DNA of 26,977 nt from Anaerolineae bacterium (GCA_016929775.1 JAFGIE010000061.1:1-26977), one strand, 5' to 3'. Numbered from the stretch's first letter, positions 1 to 7,414 are shown. Program-made: numbers and translations. The notes: generated from the letters alone by a model not told the origin.

Positions 1-1
1 C

Positions 2-229
2 AAGTTCAAGGCCAAGTACGACCTCCCCTTCCCACTGCTATCGGACCCCGACCACGCGGTCGCCGCAGCGTACGGCGCTTGGGGCGAGAAAAAGATGTAC
101 GGCAAGACCTACGAGGGCATCGTCCGCAGCCACTTTGGCGTGGACGAGGAGGGGCGCCTGACTGAGATCGCGATCCAGGTCAAGCCCGAGACCACGGCGG
201 ACCTGGCGCTGCGCCTGATCCAGCTCTAG
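2..229 (+). CDS. Peroxiredoxin, Bcp/PrxQ type (3' end only)
   Basis: This is the C-terminal 75 residues of a gene that starts outside the window. The reading frame is open from base 2 to a TAG at 227-229. The residues read like the second half of a Bcp (thiol peroxidase, PrxQ) protein: an LPFPLLSDPD segment, then YGAWGEKKMYGKTYEGIVRS, then a strand ending VDEEGRL. In this family the enzyme reduces hydrogen peroxide and organic hydroperoxides in the cytoplasm with electrons from thioredoxin. The peroxidatic cysteine lies upstream of the window and cannot be checked. The usual threonine in the RSTF stretch is histidine here (RSHF). The family call is secure from this conserved block, the subtype less so. 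Confidence 0.85.
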   Translation, partial: KFKAKYDLPFPLLSDPDHAVAAAYGAWGEKKMYGKTYEGIVRSHFGVDEEGRLTEIAIQVKPETTADLALRLIQL

Positions 230-237
230 TGCGAACC

Positions 238-269
238 GCCCGTGTGCGACCCCACCGTCGCACGCGGGC
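238..269 (+). terminator. Strong hairpin after the peroxiredoxin gene
   Basis: A 13-bp stem (238-250 with 257-269, one G-U pair) closes a 6-base loop and begins 9 bases after the peroxiredoxin stop codon. There is no downstream T run, so intrinsic termination is inferred from position and stem strength only. It separates the peroxiredoxin from the next operon. Confidence 0.5.
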
Positions 270-346
270 CCGACCGCCTGTGGCAGGAGGGCGGGGGCTT
301 CCCTCGCGCTCCGTGCACGTATGCTGAACGACCTTGGAGGGACTGG

Positions 347-1261
347 ATGTACGCCCGACTGGATGACTATGTAACCGAGGCCCGCAAGCACCCACCCAAG
401 CGCGTCGCCGTGGCGGCGGCGGCGAACGCGCTCGTCCTGCGCTCGGTCCGCCTGGCGCAAGAGGAGGGCCTGATTCAGCCGATCCTGGTCGGCCCACGGG
501 CCGAGATCGCCCAGGCAGCAGCCGAAGCCGAGGTCGACTTGGACGAGATGGTGGTCGTCGGCACCGAGACCACGCCCGAGTCGGCTGCGGTTTCGGTGCA
601 GCTGGTCCGCGAGGGCAAGGCCGACGTGTTGATGAAGGGCCACCTGCACACCGACGACTTTTTGCGCGCCGTCCTGCGCAGCGACGTTGGCCTGCGCACC
701 GACCGCCTGCTCAGCCACGCCTTCATCATGCAGATCCCGATGTACCACAAGCTACTGCTGATCACCGACGCGGCGATCAATATCGCGCCCGACCTGATGC
801 AGAAGGCGCAGATCCTGCAGAACGTGATCGACATGCTGGTGCAGCTGGGCATCGAGCGGCCCAAGGCGGCTGTCCTCTCGGCGATCGAGACGATCAACCC
901 CAAGATTCCGTCCACAGTCGACGCCGCGTGCTTGCACAAGATGTCGGAGCGCGGGCAGATCCGGCACGCGCTGGTCGACGGGCCCATGGCGTTCGACAAT
1001 GCGATCTCGAGGGAGGCTGCGCGCGAAAAGGGCATTCGCAGCCCCGTCGCCGGCGACGTCGACATCCTCCTCGTGCCCGACCTCGACGCCGGCAACATCC
1101 TCTACAAGAACCTGGTCTACCTAGCGAACGCTCAGATCGCGGGGGTGGTGATGGGGGCCAAGGCCCCGATCGTGCTCACGTCGCGCGCCGACACGGTGGA
1201 GGCGCGCATCCACTCGCTGGCGCTGGCGAGCCTGCTGTGCGCCGAAGGACAGGCCTGCTAG
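347..1261 (+). CDS. Phosphate acetyl/butyryltransferase family protein (Ptb copy 1)
   Basis: 304 residues, the normal length for phosphate butyryltransferase. These cytoplasmic enzymes interconvert acyl-CoA plus phosphate with acyl phosphate plus CoA, usually feeding a kinase that makes ATP. Family signatures seen are ADVLMKG at residues 92-98, LLITDAAINIAP in the middle, INPKIP, LVDGPMAFDNAIS, and the C-terminal series VPDLDAGNILYK and TSRADT. The start is set by GGAGG at 336-340, six bases before the ATG; a longer frame opens at 242 but overlaps the upstream hairpin. It lies 45 bases before the aldehyde oxidoreductase-like genes and probably shares their transcript, which hints that it handles an acyl-CoA made from an aldehyde or aromatic substrate. 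No acyl kinase is nearby. Acetyl versus butyryl or branched-chain specificity cannot be read from the sequence. Confidence 0.88.
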   Translation: MYARLDDYVTEARKHPPKRVAVAAAANALVLRSVRLAQEEGLIQPILVGPRAEIAQAAAEAEVDLDEMVVVGTETTPESAAVSVQLVREGKADVLMKGHLHTDDFLRAVLRSDVGLRTDRLLSHAFIMQIPMYHKLLLITDAAINIAPDLMQKAQILQNVIDMLVQLGIERPKAAVLSAIETINPKIPSTVDAACLHKMSERGQIRHALVDGPMAFDNAISREAAREKGIRSPVAGDVDILLVPDLDAGNILYKNLVYLANAQIAGVVMGAKAPIVLTSRADTVEARIHSLALASLLCAEGQAC

Positions 1262-1306
1262 CGAGCCCGTCCGAGGTCCCCGGCGCCGCGCAAGAGAGGA
1301 GGCAAC

Positions 1307-1822
1307 ATGGCCCTAGCATTCCGCGGTCCGACCGCCGTTCCGGTCACGCTTCACGTCAACGGCAGGGAGGTCGAGGTCCTGATCGAGCCGCGCCGCATCC
1401 TGCTCTCGGTCCTGCGCGAAGAGCTCGAGCTGACCGGCGCCAAGCACGGCTGCGGGCGAGGGCAGTGCGGCGCGTGTACCGTGATCATCGACGGCGAGAC
1501 CGCCTATGCCTGCATGACGTTGGCGATCGACTGCGAGGGGCGGCAGATCCGGACCGTCGAGGGGCTGGCGCACGGGGAGCAACTGCACCCGGTGCAGGAG
1601 GCGTTCATCGAGCACGACGGGTACCAGTGCGGGTTCTGCACCTCGGGCCAGGTCATGTCGGCGGTCAGCCTCCTGGAGCACGTGCCCCATCCCACGGAGG
1701 ACGAGGTGCGGCGCGCGATGTCGGGGAACCTGTGCCGCTGCGGCGCCTATCCCAACATCGTGCGCGCGGTGCTGGCTGCCGCCGAGAAGGGAGGGCGCGA
1801 TGCCGACGATCAAGGTCACTAA
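1307..1822 (+). CDS. Xanthine dehydrogenase/aldehyde oxidoreductase family, 2Fe-2S subunit
   Basis: 171 residues, the small electron-transfer subunit of a three-part molybdenum hydroxylase. It has the plant-type ferredoxin site (C49, C54, C57, C69) followed by the four-helix domain site (C108, C111, C143, C145, the last pair in NLCRCGAYPN), so both [2Fe-2S] clusters should be present. It passes electrons from the molybdopterin centre to the FAD subunit. GAGGAGG lies just before the ATG. The last 23 bases overlap the start of the large-subunit gene, indicating translational coupling. No Tat signal is seen at the N-terminus, unlike E. coli PaoA, so a cytoplasmic complex is more likely. Substrate is unknown: purine, aldehyde, CO and nicotinate enzymes all share this subunit. 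Confidence 0.93.
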   Translation: MALAFRGPTAVPVTLHVNGREVEVLIEPRRILLSVLREELELTGAKHGCGRGQCGACTVIIDGETAYACMTLAIDCEGRQIRTVEGLAHGEQLHPVQEAFIEHDGYQCGFCTSGQVMSAVSLLEHVPHPTEDEVRRAMSGNLCRCGAYPNIVRAVLAAAEKGGRDADDQGH

Positions 1823-4115
1823 GGTCGAGTTCGAGGGCCGGATCGAAGAGCGCGAGGTGATCGTCGAGCAGGAACGGGTCGTGCGCTGGGACGGCGATGC
1901 CGTGCTGGAGATCGTGGGGCACGCGACACCGCGCGTCGACGGCATCGCACGCGTCACCGGGCAGGCGACCTACACCCAAGACATCGCCCTGCCGGGCATG
2001 CTGATCGGCCGCTTCCTGCGCTCGCCCCACCCGCACGCCCGGGTGACGGCGATCGACAGCCGCGCCGCCGAGGCGATGCGGGGCGTGTGGCTCGTGTGGC
2101 ACCTCTTCCAGCCGCCGCCGGTCAACCGGATCGAGGGGCGCGAGCTGTTCGCCGAGGAATTGGCCTACCAGGGCGCCGAGGTGGCGTTCGTCGCCGCCGA
2201 GGACGAGCGCACGGCGGAAGATGCGTTGGCCCGGATCGAGGTCACGTACGAGGCGCTGCCCTTTGCCCCCGACCTGGAGACGGCAATCGGGCAGGACGCG
2301 CCGCCGGTGTTCGCCGGCGAGGCGAGCAACACGATCGACCCGGCGGGCCAAGTCTACGCACGGGGCGACGTCGAGGCGGGGCGCGCGGCGGCGGACGTGG
2401 TCGTCGATCTGACCTTTAGCACGCCCATCGCCGCACACTGCTGCATGGAGACGCATGGCAGCGTCGCGCAGTGGGAGGGGGACCAGGTCACGGTCTGGCA
2501 CTCGACGCAAAGCGTGTGGGGCACGCGTAGCAGCGTCGCCGAGGTCCTGGACATCCCGCGGGGCAAGGTGCGCGCGATCTGCGACTATATGGGCGGCGGG
2601 TTCGGCTCCAAGTGGGGCGCCGAGCGGTTCACGCTTGCCGCGCTCCTCGCGGCGCGCGAGACGCGGCGCCCGGTCAAGGTCGTGCTCGACCGGGCGGAGG
2701 AACAGCTCGTCGCCGGGTACCGCCCGAGTAGCGTGCAGCGCGTGCGGCTTGGGGCGCGTCGCAACGGCACGCTGACGGCGATCGAGCACGAGGCGTGGGT
2801 CGTCACCGGCGCACACGGCGGCGGGGGCAGCATCATCGGCGGTCCGGCGAAGGACCTGTATGCCTGCCCCAACGTGCGCACGGCGGTCTGGGCGGTGCGC
2901 GCCAACGCCGACGCCGGGCGCGCCTTCCGCGCGCCGGGCTATGTCGAGGGCACGTTCGCGCTCGAAGTCGCCATGGACGCGCTCGCGGGCAAGCTCGGCA
3001 TGGACCCGCTCGACTTGCGCCTCGCCAACTATGCGGAGGCGAGCCCGGCGCGCGGGATCCCGTACACGCTCAAGGGGCTGCGCGAGAGCTACCGCCTCGG
3101 CGCCGAGGCAGTCGGTTGGGACGCGCGGCGCCGGACGCGGCAAGGTCGGGGTCCCTGGCGCCGGGGGTGGGGAATGGCGTCCCAGATCTGGGGCGGCGGG
3201 GGCGGGCCTCCCGCCAACGCCGAGGTCCGCCTGCTGCCCGATGGCACGGCAGACGTCATGGCGGGGGTGCAGGACCTGGGTACCGGGACGCGGACGATCG
3301 TGGCACAGGTGGCGGCGGAGGAGCTGGGGTTGCCGCTCGATCGGGTGCGCGTCGTGATCGGCGATACCCTCTCCACGCCCTTTGGCCCGGGCAGCGGCGG
3401 GAGCGTGACGCTGGCGTCGATCACGCCGGCGGTGCGCGAAGCGGCGTACGACGCCCGGCGGCAGCTCTTGGACCTAGCGGCGTACATGCTCGGCGTGCCG
3501 GACGCGGGCCCCGAGGCTTTTGCCATCTCGGGCGGCGAGATCACCTACCTGTCCGACCCGCAGATCCGCATCTCGTTTCGCGAGGTCGCCGCCAAGATGG
3601 GCGACTATATGATCACCGGCACGGGTGCGCGCGGGCCAAACCCCGACGGGAAGGCGCTCAACACCTTTGGCGCCCACTTTTGCCAGGTCGGCGTCAACGT
3701 CGAGACGGGACAGGTGCGCGTCCTGCGCGTGGTCGCGGCGCACGCCACCGGTCGGATCGTCAACCCGCTCACCGCCGCCAGCCAGGTCTACGGCGGGGTG
3801 ACCATGGGCCTTGGCTTTGCGACGATGGAGGAGCGGGTGATCGACCGCCGCACCGGGCTGCAGCTGACGGCGAACCTCGAAGGGTACAAGGTGCCGACGA
3901 TCATGGACGTCCCGCGGATCGACGCGGCGTTCGTGGACCTGGTCGACGTCGAGGCGAACAGCGTGGGGAGCAAGGGGCTGGGCGAACCGCCGATCATCCC
4001 CACGCCCGCGGCGATCGCGAACGCCGTCGCCGACGCGATCGGCGTGCGCGTGCTCGACCTGCCGATCACGCCCGATCGGGTCCTGGCGGCGCTGGCGCGC
4101 GCGCGGGAGAAGTAG
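1800..4115 (+). CDS. Xanthine dehydrogenase/aldehyde oxidoreductase family, molybdopterin-binding subunit
   Basis: 771 residues, the catalytic subunit. An N-terminal aldehyde oxidase a/b-hammerhead-like domain (IVGHATPRVDGIARVTG onward, about residues 40-150) precedes the molybdopterin-binding half. Visible cofactor motifs are GGGFGSKWG at 265-273, AFRAPG at 375-380, GTGTRT and GSGGSV. The GLGEPP motif near the C-terminus supplies E729, matching the catalytic glutamate of the family. The enzymes hydroxylate heteroaromatics or oxidise aldehydes with water as oxygen donor. The start is supported by GGGAGGG at 1789-1795. The HCCMETHG stretch and overall layout resemble YagR/PaoC-type aldehyde oxidoreductases more than CoxL, whose active-site cysteine loop (AYRCSFR) is absent. 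No XdhC/PaoD maturation factor is in the window. Confidence 0.93.
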   Translation: MPTIKVTKVEFEGRIEEREVIVEQERVVRWDGDAVLEIVGHATPRVDGIARVTGQATYTQDIALPGMLIGRFLRSPHPHARVTAIDSRAAEAMRGVWLVWHLFQPPPVNRIEGRELFAEELAYQGAEVAFVAAEDERTAEDALARIEVTYEALPFAPDLETAIGQDAPPVFAGEASNTIDPAGQVYARGDVEAGRAAADVVVDLTFSTPIAAHCCMETHGSVAQWEGDQVTVWHSTQSVWGTRSSVAEVLDIPRGKVRAICDYMGGGFGSKWGAERFTLAALLAARETRRPVKVVLDRAEEQLVAGYRPSSVQRVRLGARRNGTLTAIEHEAWVVTGAHGGGGSIIGGPAKDLYACPNVRTAVWAVRANADAGRAFRAPGYVEGTFALEVAMDALAGKLGMDPLDLRLANYAEASPARGIPYTLKGLRESYRLGAEAVGWDARRRTRQGRGPWRRGWGMASQIWGGGGGPPANAEVRLLPDGTADVMAGVQDLGTGTRTIVAQVAAEELGLPLDRVRVVIGDTLSTPFGPGSGGSVTLASITPAVREAAYDARRQLLDLAAYMLGVPDAGPEAFAISGGEITYLSDPQIRISFREVAAKMGDYMITGTGARGPNPDGKALNTFGAHFCQVGVNVETGQVRVLRVVAAHATGRIVNPLTAASQVYGGVTMGLGFATMEERVIDRRTGLQLTANLEGYKVPTIMDVPRIDAAFVDLVDVEANSVGSKGLGEPPIIPTPAAIANAVADAIGVRVLDLPITPDRVLAALARAREK

Positions 4116-4200
4116 TGATGGCAGGGCGCGGCGGCGCCCGTGAGAACCGTAGGTCGTCTGCCGGTCTAGGGCGGCGGCGCCGGGTCCAGGAGGGTGCGAG

Positions 4201-5190
4201 ATGGCGATGAATCCGTTTGCGTACGCGCGGGCGGCGACGGTCGAGGATGCGTTGGAGGCGATCGGGGACGGGTGTCGCCCGCTGGCGGGGGGCACGGACC
4301 TGCTGGCGCTGATCGCGGAGGGGCTAATCGCGCCCGAGCGTTTGGTCGACCTGAAGCGCATCCCGGGGCTGGAGGGGGTGCGCGAGGGCGCGGACGGGGT
4401 CCACGTGGGAGCCCTGGCGCGGCTCTCGGCGCTGATCGACGATCCGCTCCTCGCGGAACGCGCGGGGTTCGCCTGCCTGCGCGAGGCGCTGTCCGTTACC
4501 GCCTCCCCCCAGCTGCGGCACATGGCGACGCTGGGGGGCAACTTGCTGCAGCGCCCTCGCTGTTGGTACTATCGCAACCCGCTGACGCACTGCCTGCGCA
4601 AGGGGGGCAGTACCTGCTATGCCTTTCGCGGCGAGTCCAAGTACCACGCCATTCTGGGCGGCGGGCCCTGCCACATCGTCCATCCCTCGGACCCGGCGGT
4701 CGCCCTGCTTGCGCTCGACGCCTCGGTCGTGGTCGCCGGTCAGGGCGGGGTGCGTCGCGTGCCGCTGGATGCGTTCTATCTCTTGCCGCGGCAGGACGCG
4801 CACCGCGAGGTGGCGCTGGGTGAGGATGAACTGCTGACCGAGGTCGTGATCCCGCTCCCTGCGGCGGGCGCGCGCGGGACCTACGTCAAGGTCGCGGAGC
4901 GGCAGGCGTGGGATTTCGCGCTCGTCAGCGCCGCCGTGCAGCTCACGTTCGAGGGCGAAGGCGTGCGCGCGGCGCGCATTGCCCTAGGCGGGGTGGCGCC
5001 TGTCCCGTGGCGCGCGCACGGGGCGGAAGCGGCATTGACCGGCGCCCCCCTCACCGGCGACGCCATCGCGCGCGCCGCGGAGGCGGCGACAGAGGGGGCG
5101 CGTCCCCTGGCGCAGAACGCCTACAAGGTCGACCTCGCACAGGGGGTGGTCCGCCAGGCGCTGCAGCAAATCAGCGCAGGGGGCGCATAG
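4201..5190 (+). CDS. Xanthine dehydrogenase/aldehyde oxidoreductase family, FAD subunit with extra Fe-S insert
   Basis: 329 residues of the medium FAD-binding subunit. FAD contacts are PLAGGTDLLAL at 27-37 and ATLGGNLLQ at 109-117. An insert follows directly, with four cysteines at 121, 131, 139 and 157 in the context RCWYYR, CLRKGG, CYAFRGE and PCHIVHPSD. This pattern is that of PaoB (YagS) and 4-hydroxybenzoyl-CoA reductase beta, which hold an additional [4Fe-4S] cluster; ordinary XdhM/CoxM proteins lack it. The C-terminal CO dehydrogenase flavoprotein domain is complete. AGGAGG precedes the ATG, and 85 bases separate it from the large subunit. Gene order is small-large-medium, whereas E. 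coli paoABC is small-medium-large. The extra cluster points to an aldehyde oxidoreductase or an aryl-CoA reductase rather than a true xanthine dehydrogenase. Confidence 0.9.
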   Translation: MAMNPFAYARAATVEDALEAIGDGCRPLAGGTDLLALIAEGLIAPERLVDLKRIPGLEGVREGADGVHVGALARLSALIDDPLLAERAGFACLREALSVTASPQLRHMATLGGNLLQRPRCWYYRNPLTHCLRKGGSTCYAFRGESKYHAILGGGPCHIVHPSDPAVALLALDASVVVAGQGGVRRVPLDAFYLLPRQDAHREVALGEDELLTEVVIPLPAAGARGTYVKVAERQAWDFALVSAAVQLTFEGEGVRAARIALGGVAPVPWRAHGAEAALTGAPLTGDAIARAAEAATEGARPLAQNAYKVDLAQGVVRQALQQISAGGA

Positions 5191-5212
5191 GCGAGGGGGC
5201 AGCTGGACCGAG

Positions 5213-5878
5213 ATGGTGGCGACCGACGATCTGCGGCAGATCGGGCTGTTGGCCCAGGTGAGCGAGCGGGCCCTGCGCCGCTTGGCCCGCGTCACCACAA
5301 CCCAGACCTACGAGGACGGGCGCCTGATCCTGCTCGAGGGAGACATCGGGGCGCCCGTCCTGTTTGTGCGCGCGGGATCGGTGCGCGTCTATCGTGCCAG
5401 CCTCGGTGGGCGTGAGCAGAACCTGATTCACCTCCATGCGGGCGATGCCCTCAACCTGCCCGCCGCCTTTGCCGAGCCGGGCGCCGCGCCGGCGAGCGCG
5501 ATGGCAGTCGGCGAGGTGACCGTCCTGCGTATTCCGCGCGCCGATTTCCGCCGGATCGCCAGCGAGACGCCCGAGATCGCGCTCGCCGTGCTGGGCGACC
5601 TTGCGGGCAAGCTCTATCACTTTACCGAGCTCTCGCACGACCTGGGCCTGCGCACGGTGCGCGGGCGCCTGGCGCGCTTTTTGCTGACCCACGCCCAGGC
5701 AGAGGACGATGTGCTGGTCCGCTGGACGCATCAAGAGATCGCGTCGCAGATCGGCACGGTGCGCGAAGTGGTCTCGCGCACGCTGCACACCTTCCGCAAA
5801 GAGGGCCTGATCGAAATGCGGCGTCAGCAGGTCGTGGTCTCCGATCCGGAGGCGATGGCGCGCGAGGCGGAGGTCTGA
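5213..5878 (+). CDS. Crp/Fnr family transcriptional regulator (HcpR-like by context)
   Basis: 221 residues. An N-terminal cyclic-nucleotide-binding beta-barrel (about 10-125, with the start of a long dimer helix after it) leads to a winged-helix DNA-binding domain (about 150-215). The recognition segment is WTHQEIASQIGTVREVVSRT, the usual Crp/Fnr form. The N-terminus has no FNR-type cysteine cluster, so it is not a canonical [4Fe-4S] oxygen sensor; cAMP, NO through haem, or another ligand is possible. It lies 22 bases after the FAD subunit gene and may be cotranscribed with it. The next transcript encodes ferredoxins and Hcp and starts with a Crp-like palindrome. Crp/Fnr regulators of hcp are known as HcpR in anaerobes, which is the preferred reading. 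The ATG has only a distant GAGGGG, so the start is less certain. Confidence 0.88.
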   Translation: MVATDDLRQIGLLAQVSERALRRLARVTTTQTYEDGRLILLEGDIGAPVLFVRAGSVRVYRASLGGREQNLIHLHAGDALNLPAAFAEPGAAPASAMAVGEVTVLRIPRADFRRIASETPEIALAVLGDLAGKLYHFTELSHDLGLRTVRGRLARFLLTHAQAEDDVLVRWTHQEIASQIGTVREVVSRTLHTFRKEGLIEMRRQQVVVSDPEAMAREAEV

Positions 5879-5902
5879 GCATACAGAGGCGCCCGAAGGC
5901 GT

Positions 5903-5935
5903 AGACCCCCGAGGTCCTCAAGACCTCGGGGGTCT
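5903..5935. terminator. 14-bp perfect palindrome between regulator and ferredoxin genes
   Basis: Arms 5903-5916 and 5922-5935 are perfectly complementary with a 5-base loop, 24 bases after the regulator's stop codon. It could end the upstream transcript, but no T run follows directly. The palindrome's right arm also recurs as a direct repeat, so a dispersed repeat element is an alternative. Confidence 0.5.
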
Positions 5936-5958
5936 GGTCTACCTCGGGGGGCTGGTTT
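5923..5958. repeat. Two 18-bp tandem direct repeats
   Basis: Bases 5923-5940 and 5941-5958 are two adjacent 18-base copies differing at two positions, each starting ACCTCGGGGG. The first copy includes the right arm of the palindrome at 5903-5935. This arrangement is typical of an intergenic repeat unit. Function unknown. Confidence 0.6.
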
Positions 5959-5966
5959 GCCGCTCT

Positions 5967-5982
5967 TGTAACTTTTGTCACA
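5967..5982. promoter_or_regulatory. Candidate Crp/Fnr-family operator
   Basis: TGTAA-CTTTTG-TCACA matches the TGTGA-N6-TCACA form of the Crp/Fnr family at nine of ten positions. Its centre lies 41.5 bases before the start inferred from the TATACT box at 6004-6009, the classic class II activator position. The gene for a Crp/Fnr protein ends about 90 bases upstream. Binding is inferred. Confidence 0.55.
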
Positions 5983-6003
5983 TACCGCTCCCCTCCCGTG
6001 CGG

Positions 6004-6009
6004 TATACT
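6004..6009 (+). promoter_or_regulatory. -10 element of the ferredoxin-hcp operon
   Basis: TATACT, with transcription expected near 6016. The expected -35 position holds CATACC, a poor match, as is common at activator-dependent promoters; the operator at 5967-5982 would supply the missing contact. Confidence 0.5.
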
Positions 6010-6035
6010 GGGCGTAGCAACCAGAGGAGGCGCGT

Positions 6036-6269
6036 ATGTCCGATCCAGTCCTGCCGACCATCGATAGACAGCTCTGCATCGGCTGCGGCAAGTGCGTGGA
6101 GGAATGCCCAACCGCAGCGGTCGAGATGCGCGGGGGGTACCCCGAGATCGTGCGACCCGATGACTGTGCGTACTGCGGCGCCTGCGAAGAGATCTGCCCG
6201 GTCGAGGCGATCTATTTGGTCTACGAGATCATCACACCCACGAGCAAATCACCCAGGAGTCAGGCATGA
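6036..6269 (+). CDS. 2x[4Fe-4S] ferredoxin
   Basis: 77 residues with two full CxxCxxCxxxCP motifs: C14, C17, C20, C24 and C44, C47, C50, C54. It is a small soluble electron carrier. GAGGAGG stands five bases before the ATG. Its stop overlaps the next start (ATGA at 6266-6269), so the two ferredoxin genes are translationally coupled. First gene of the operon that contains hcp; the likely role is to bring electrons to Hcp or to the partner ferredoxin. The 20-residue C-terminal tail beyond the fold is hydrophilic and unremarkable. Confidence 0.92.
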   Translation: MSDPVLPTIDRQLCIGCGKCVEECPTAAVEMRGGYPEIVRPDDCAYCGACEEICPVEAIYLVYEIITPTSKSPRSQA

Positions 6270-6640
6270 AGAGACAGATCGTCCGGATTGACCAGCAACT
6301 GTGCAACGGCTGCGGGCTGTGCGTCACTCCCTGCGCGGAAGGCGCGATCCAGATCGTCGACGGCAAGGCGCGCGTGCTGCGCGAGGAACTGTGCGATGGC
6401 GCGGGCTTTTGCCTGGCGATCTGCCCGACCGGGGCGCTGACGGTCGAGACGCGCGAGGCGCTGCCCTTTGACGCGCACGCCGCCGAGGCGGAGATGGAGG
6501 CGCGCGGCGCGACCTACCTCACCCAGCGCTGCCACGTGTGCGGGGAAGGCGAGGACGTGCGCGTGCTGCTGCCCTGCCGCAAGGCGGGCGCGAGCCTGTG
6601 GGTCTGCACGCACTGCCTGCCGCAGCTGATCCACGGCTAG
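6266..6640 (+). CDS. Ferredoxin-like protein with one altered cluster site and a C-terminal cysteine module (FrdX-like)
   Basis: 124 residues. The first motif is complete (C13, C16, C19, C23, in LCNGCGLC). The second reads C43, A46, C49, C53, so the second cysteine of CxxCxxCxxxCP is alanine and that site may hold a [3Fe-4S] cluster or none. Beyond residue 85 there is a separate set of cysteines (C89, C92, C104, C114, C117; CHVC and CTHC pairs) that resembles a zinc ribbon or a third metal site. Ferredoxins of this shape are commonly encoded beside hcp and have been called frdX. ATGA overlap with the gene upstream. Likely electron donor or assembly partner for Hcp; direct evidence is lacking. 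Confidence 0.82.
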   Translation: MKRQIVRIDQQLCNGCGLCVTPCAEGAIQIVDGKARVLREELCDGAGFCLAICPTGALTVETREALPFDAHAAEAEMEARGATYLTQRCHVCGEGEDVRVLLPCRKAGASLWVCTHCLPQLIHG

Positions 6641-6649
6641 GCGAACGCG

Positions 6650-7414
6650 ATGCCCACGCCGCTGTACGACGACCTGAGCCCCGACTATGACCGCTTTGTC
6701 CGCTGGGAGAGGCGGTTGGCGTTCGAGCTGCCCTTCCTGGAGGAGCAGCTGCGGCGCGTCGGCGCGCGGCGCGTGCTCGACGTCGCGTGTGGCACGGGCA
6801 GGCACGCGCTCGCCCTCGCGCAGCGCGGCTACGAGGTCGTGGGCGCCGACGCGAGCCGCGGGATGCTGGACCAGGCGCGCGTGAACGCGGCGGCGGCGGG
6901 CGTGGAGGTGACCTTTGTCGAGGCGGGGTTCGGCGCCCTGCGCGCTGCGCTCGACGGGACGTTCGACGCCGTGCTCTGCCTCGGCAACAGCCTGCCCCAC
7001 GCGCTGACCCTCGACGCGCTCTCGGCGACCTTGCGCGACTGGGCGGCGCTGCTGCGGCCCAATGGCCTGGCGCTGATCCAGAGCCGGAACTATGACCAGG
7101 TCGTGGCGCAGCGCCACCGGTGGATGGCGCCGCAGTCGCACGCGGAGGGCGAGCGTGCGTGGGTCTTTGTGCGGTTCTATGACTTTGAGGGTGACGGCAC
7201 GCTCACGTTCAACGTGCTGACCCTGTACCGCACGGGCGACGCGCCGTGGGCGCAGCGCGCGACCGCCACGACGCTGCGACCGTGGACCCAGGCGGAGCTG
7301 GTCGCCGAACTGGCGCGCGCGGGCTATGGCGAGATCGTGTCTTGGGGGGATATGGCGGGGGCGCCCTTTGCAGAGGGCAGCCCGAACTTGGTGATCGGGG
7401 CGCTCGCCCTGTGA
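6650..7414 (+). CDS. Class I SAM-dependent methyltransferase
   Basis: 254 residues with the Rossmann-type AdoMet fold. Motif I is VLDVACGTGRHA at about 42-53, the acidic residue ending strand beta-2 is D67 (GADAS), and motif IV is VLCLGNSLPH near 106. The C-terminal half (FVRFYDFEGDGTLTFNV and following) is the substrate-binding region and is of no family I can name. It begins nine bases after the ferredoxin-like gene and ends 81 bases before hcp, so it is probably on the same transcript. There is no clear ribosome binding site in front of the ATG, which fits coupling. A small-molecule methyltransferase is the best description; a link with nitrosative stress is only positional. Confidence 0.8.
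   Translation: MPTPLYDDLSPDYDRFVRWERRLAFELPFLEEQLRRVGARRVLDVACGTGRHALALAQRGYEVVGADASRGMLDQARVNAAAAGVEVTFVEAGFGALRAALDGTFDAVLCLGNSLPHALTLDALSATLRDWAALLRPNGLALIQSRNYDQVVAQRHRWMAPQSHAEGERAWVFVRFYDFEGDGTLTFNVLTLYRTGDAPWAQRATATTLRPWTQAELVAELARAGYGEIVSWGDMAGAPFAEGSPNLVIGALAL

Noticed and set aside
1665..3143. 492-residue minus-strand open frame opposite the molybdopterin subunit
   Set aside because: Antisense to conserved GGGFGSKWG and AFRAPG motifs; no support of its own.
1307..5190. Labelling the enzyme as CO dehydrogenase (CoxSLM)
   Set aside because: Subunit order S-L-M, absence of the CoxL active-site cysteine loop and the PaoB-type cysteine insert argue against it.
5213..5878. Oxygen-sensing FNR
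   Set aside because: No N-terminal cysteine cluster is present, so only the broader Crp/Fnr family assignment is supported.
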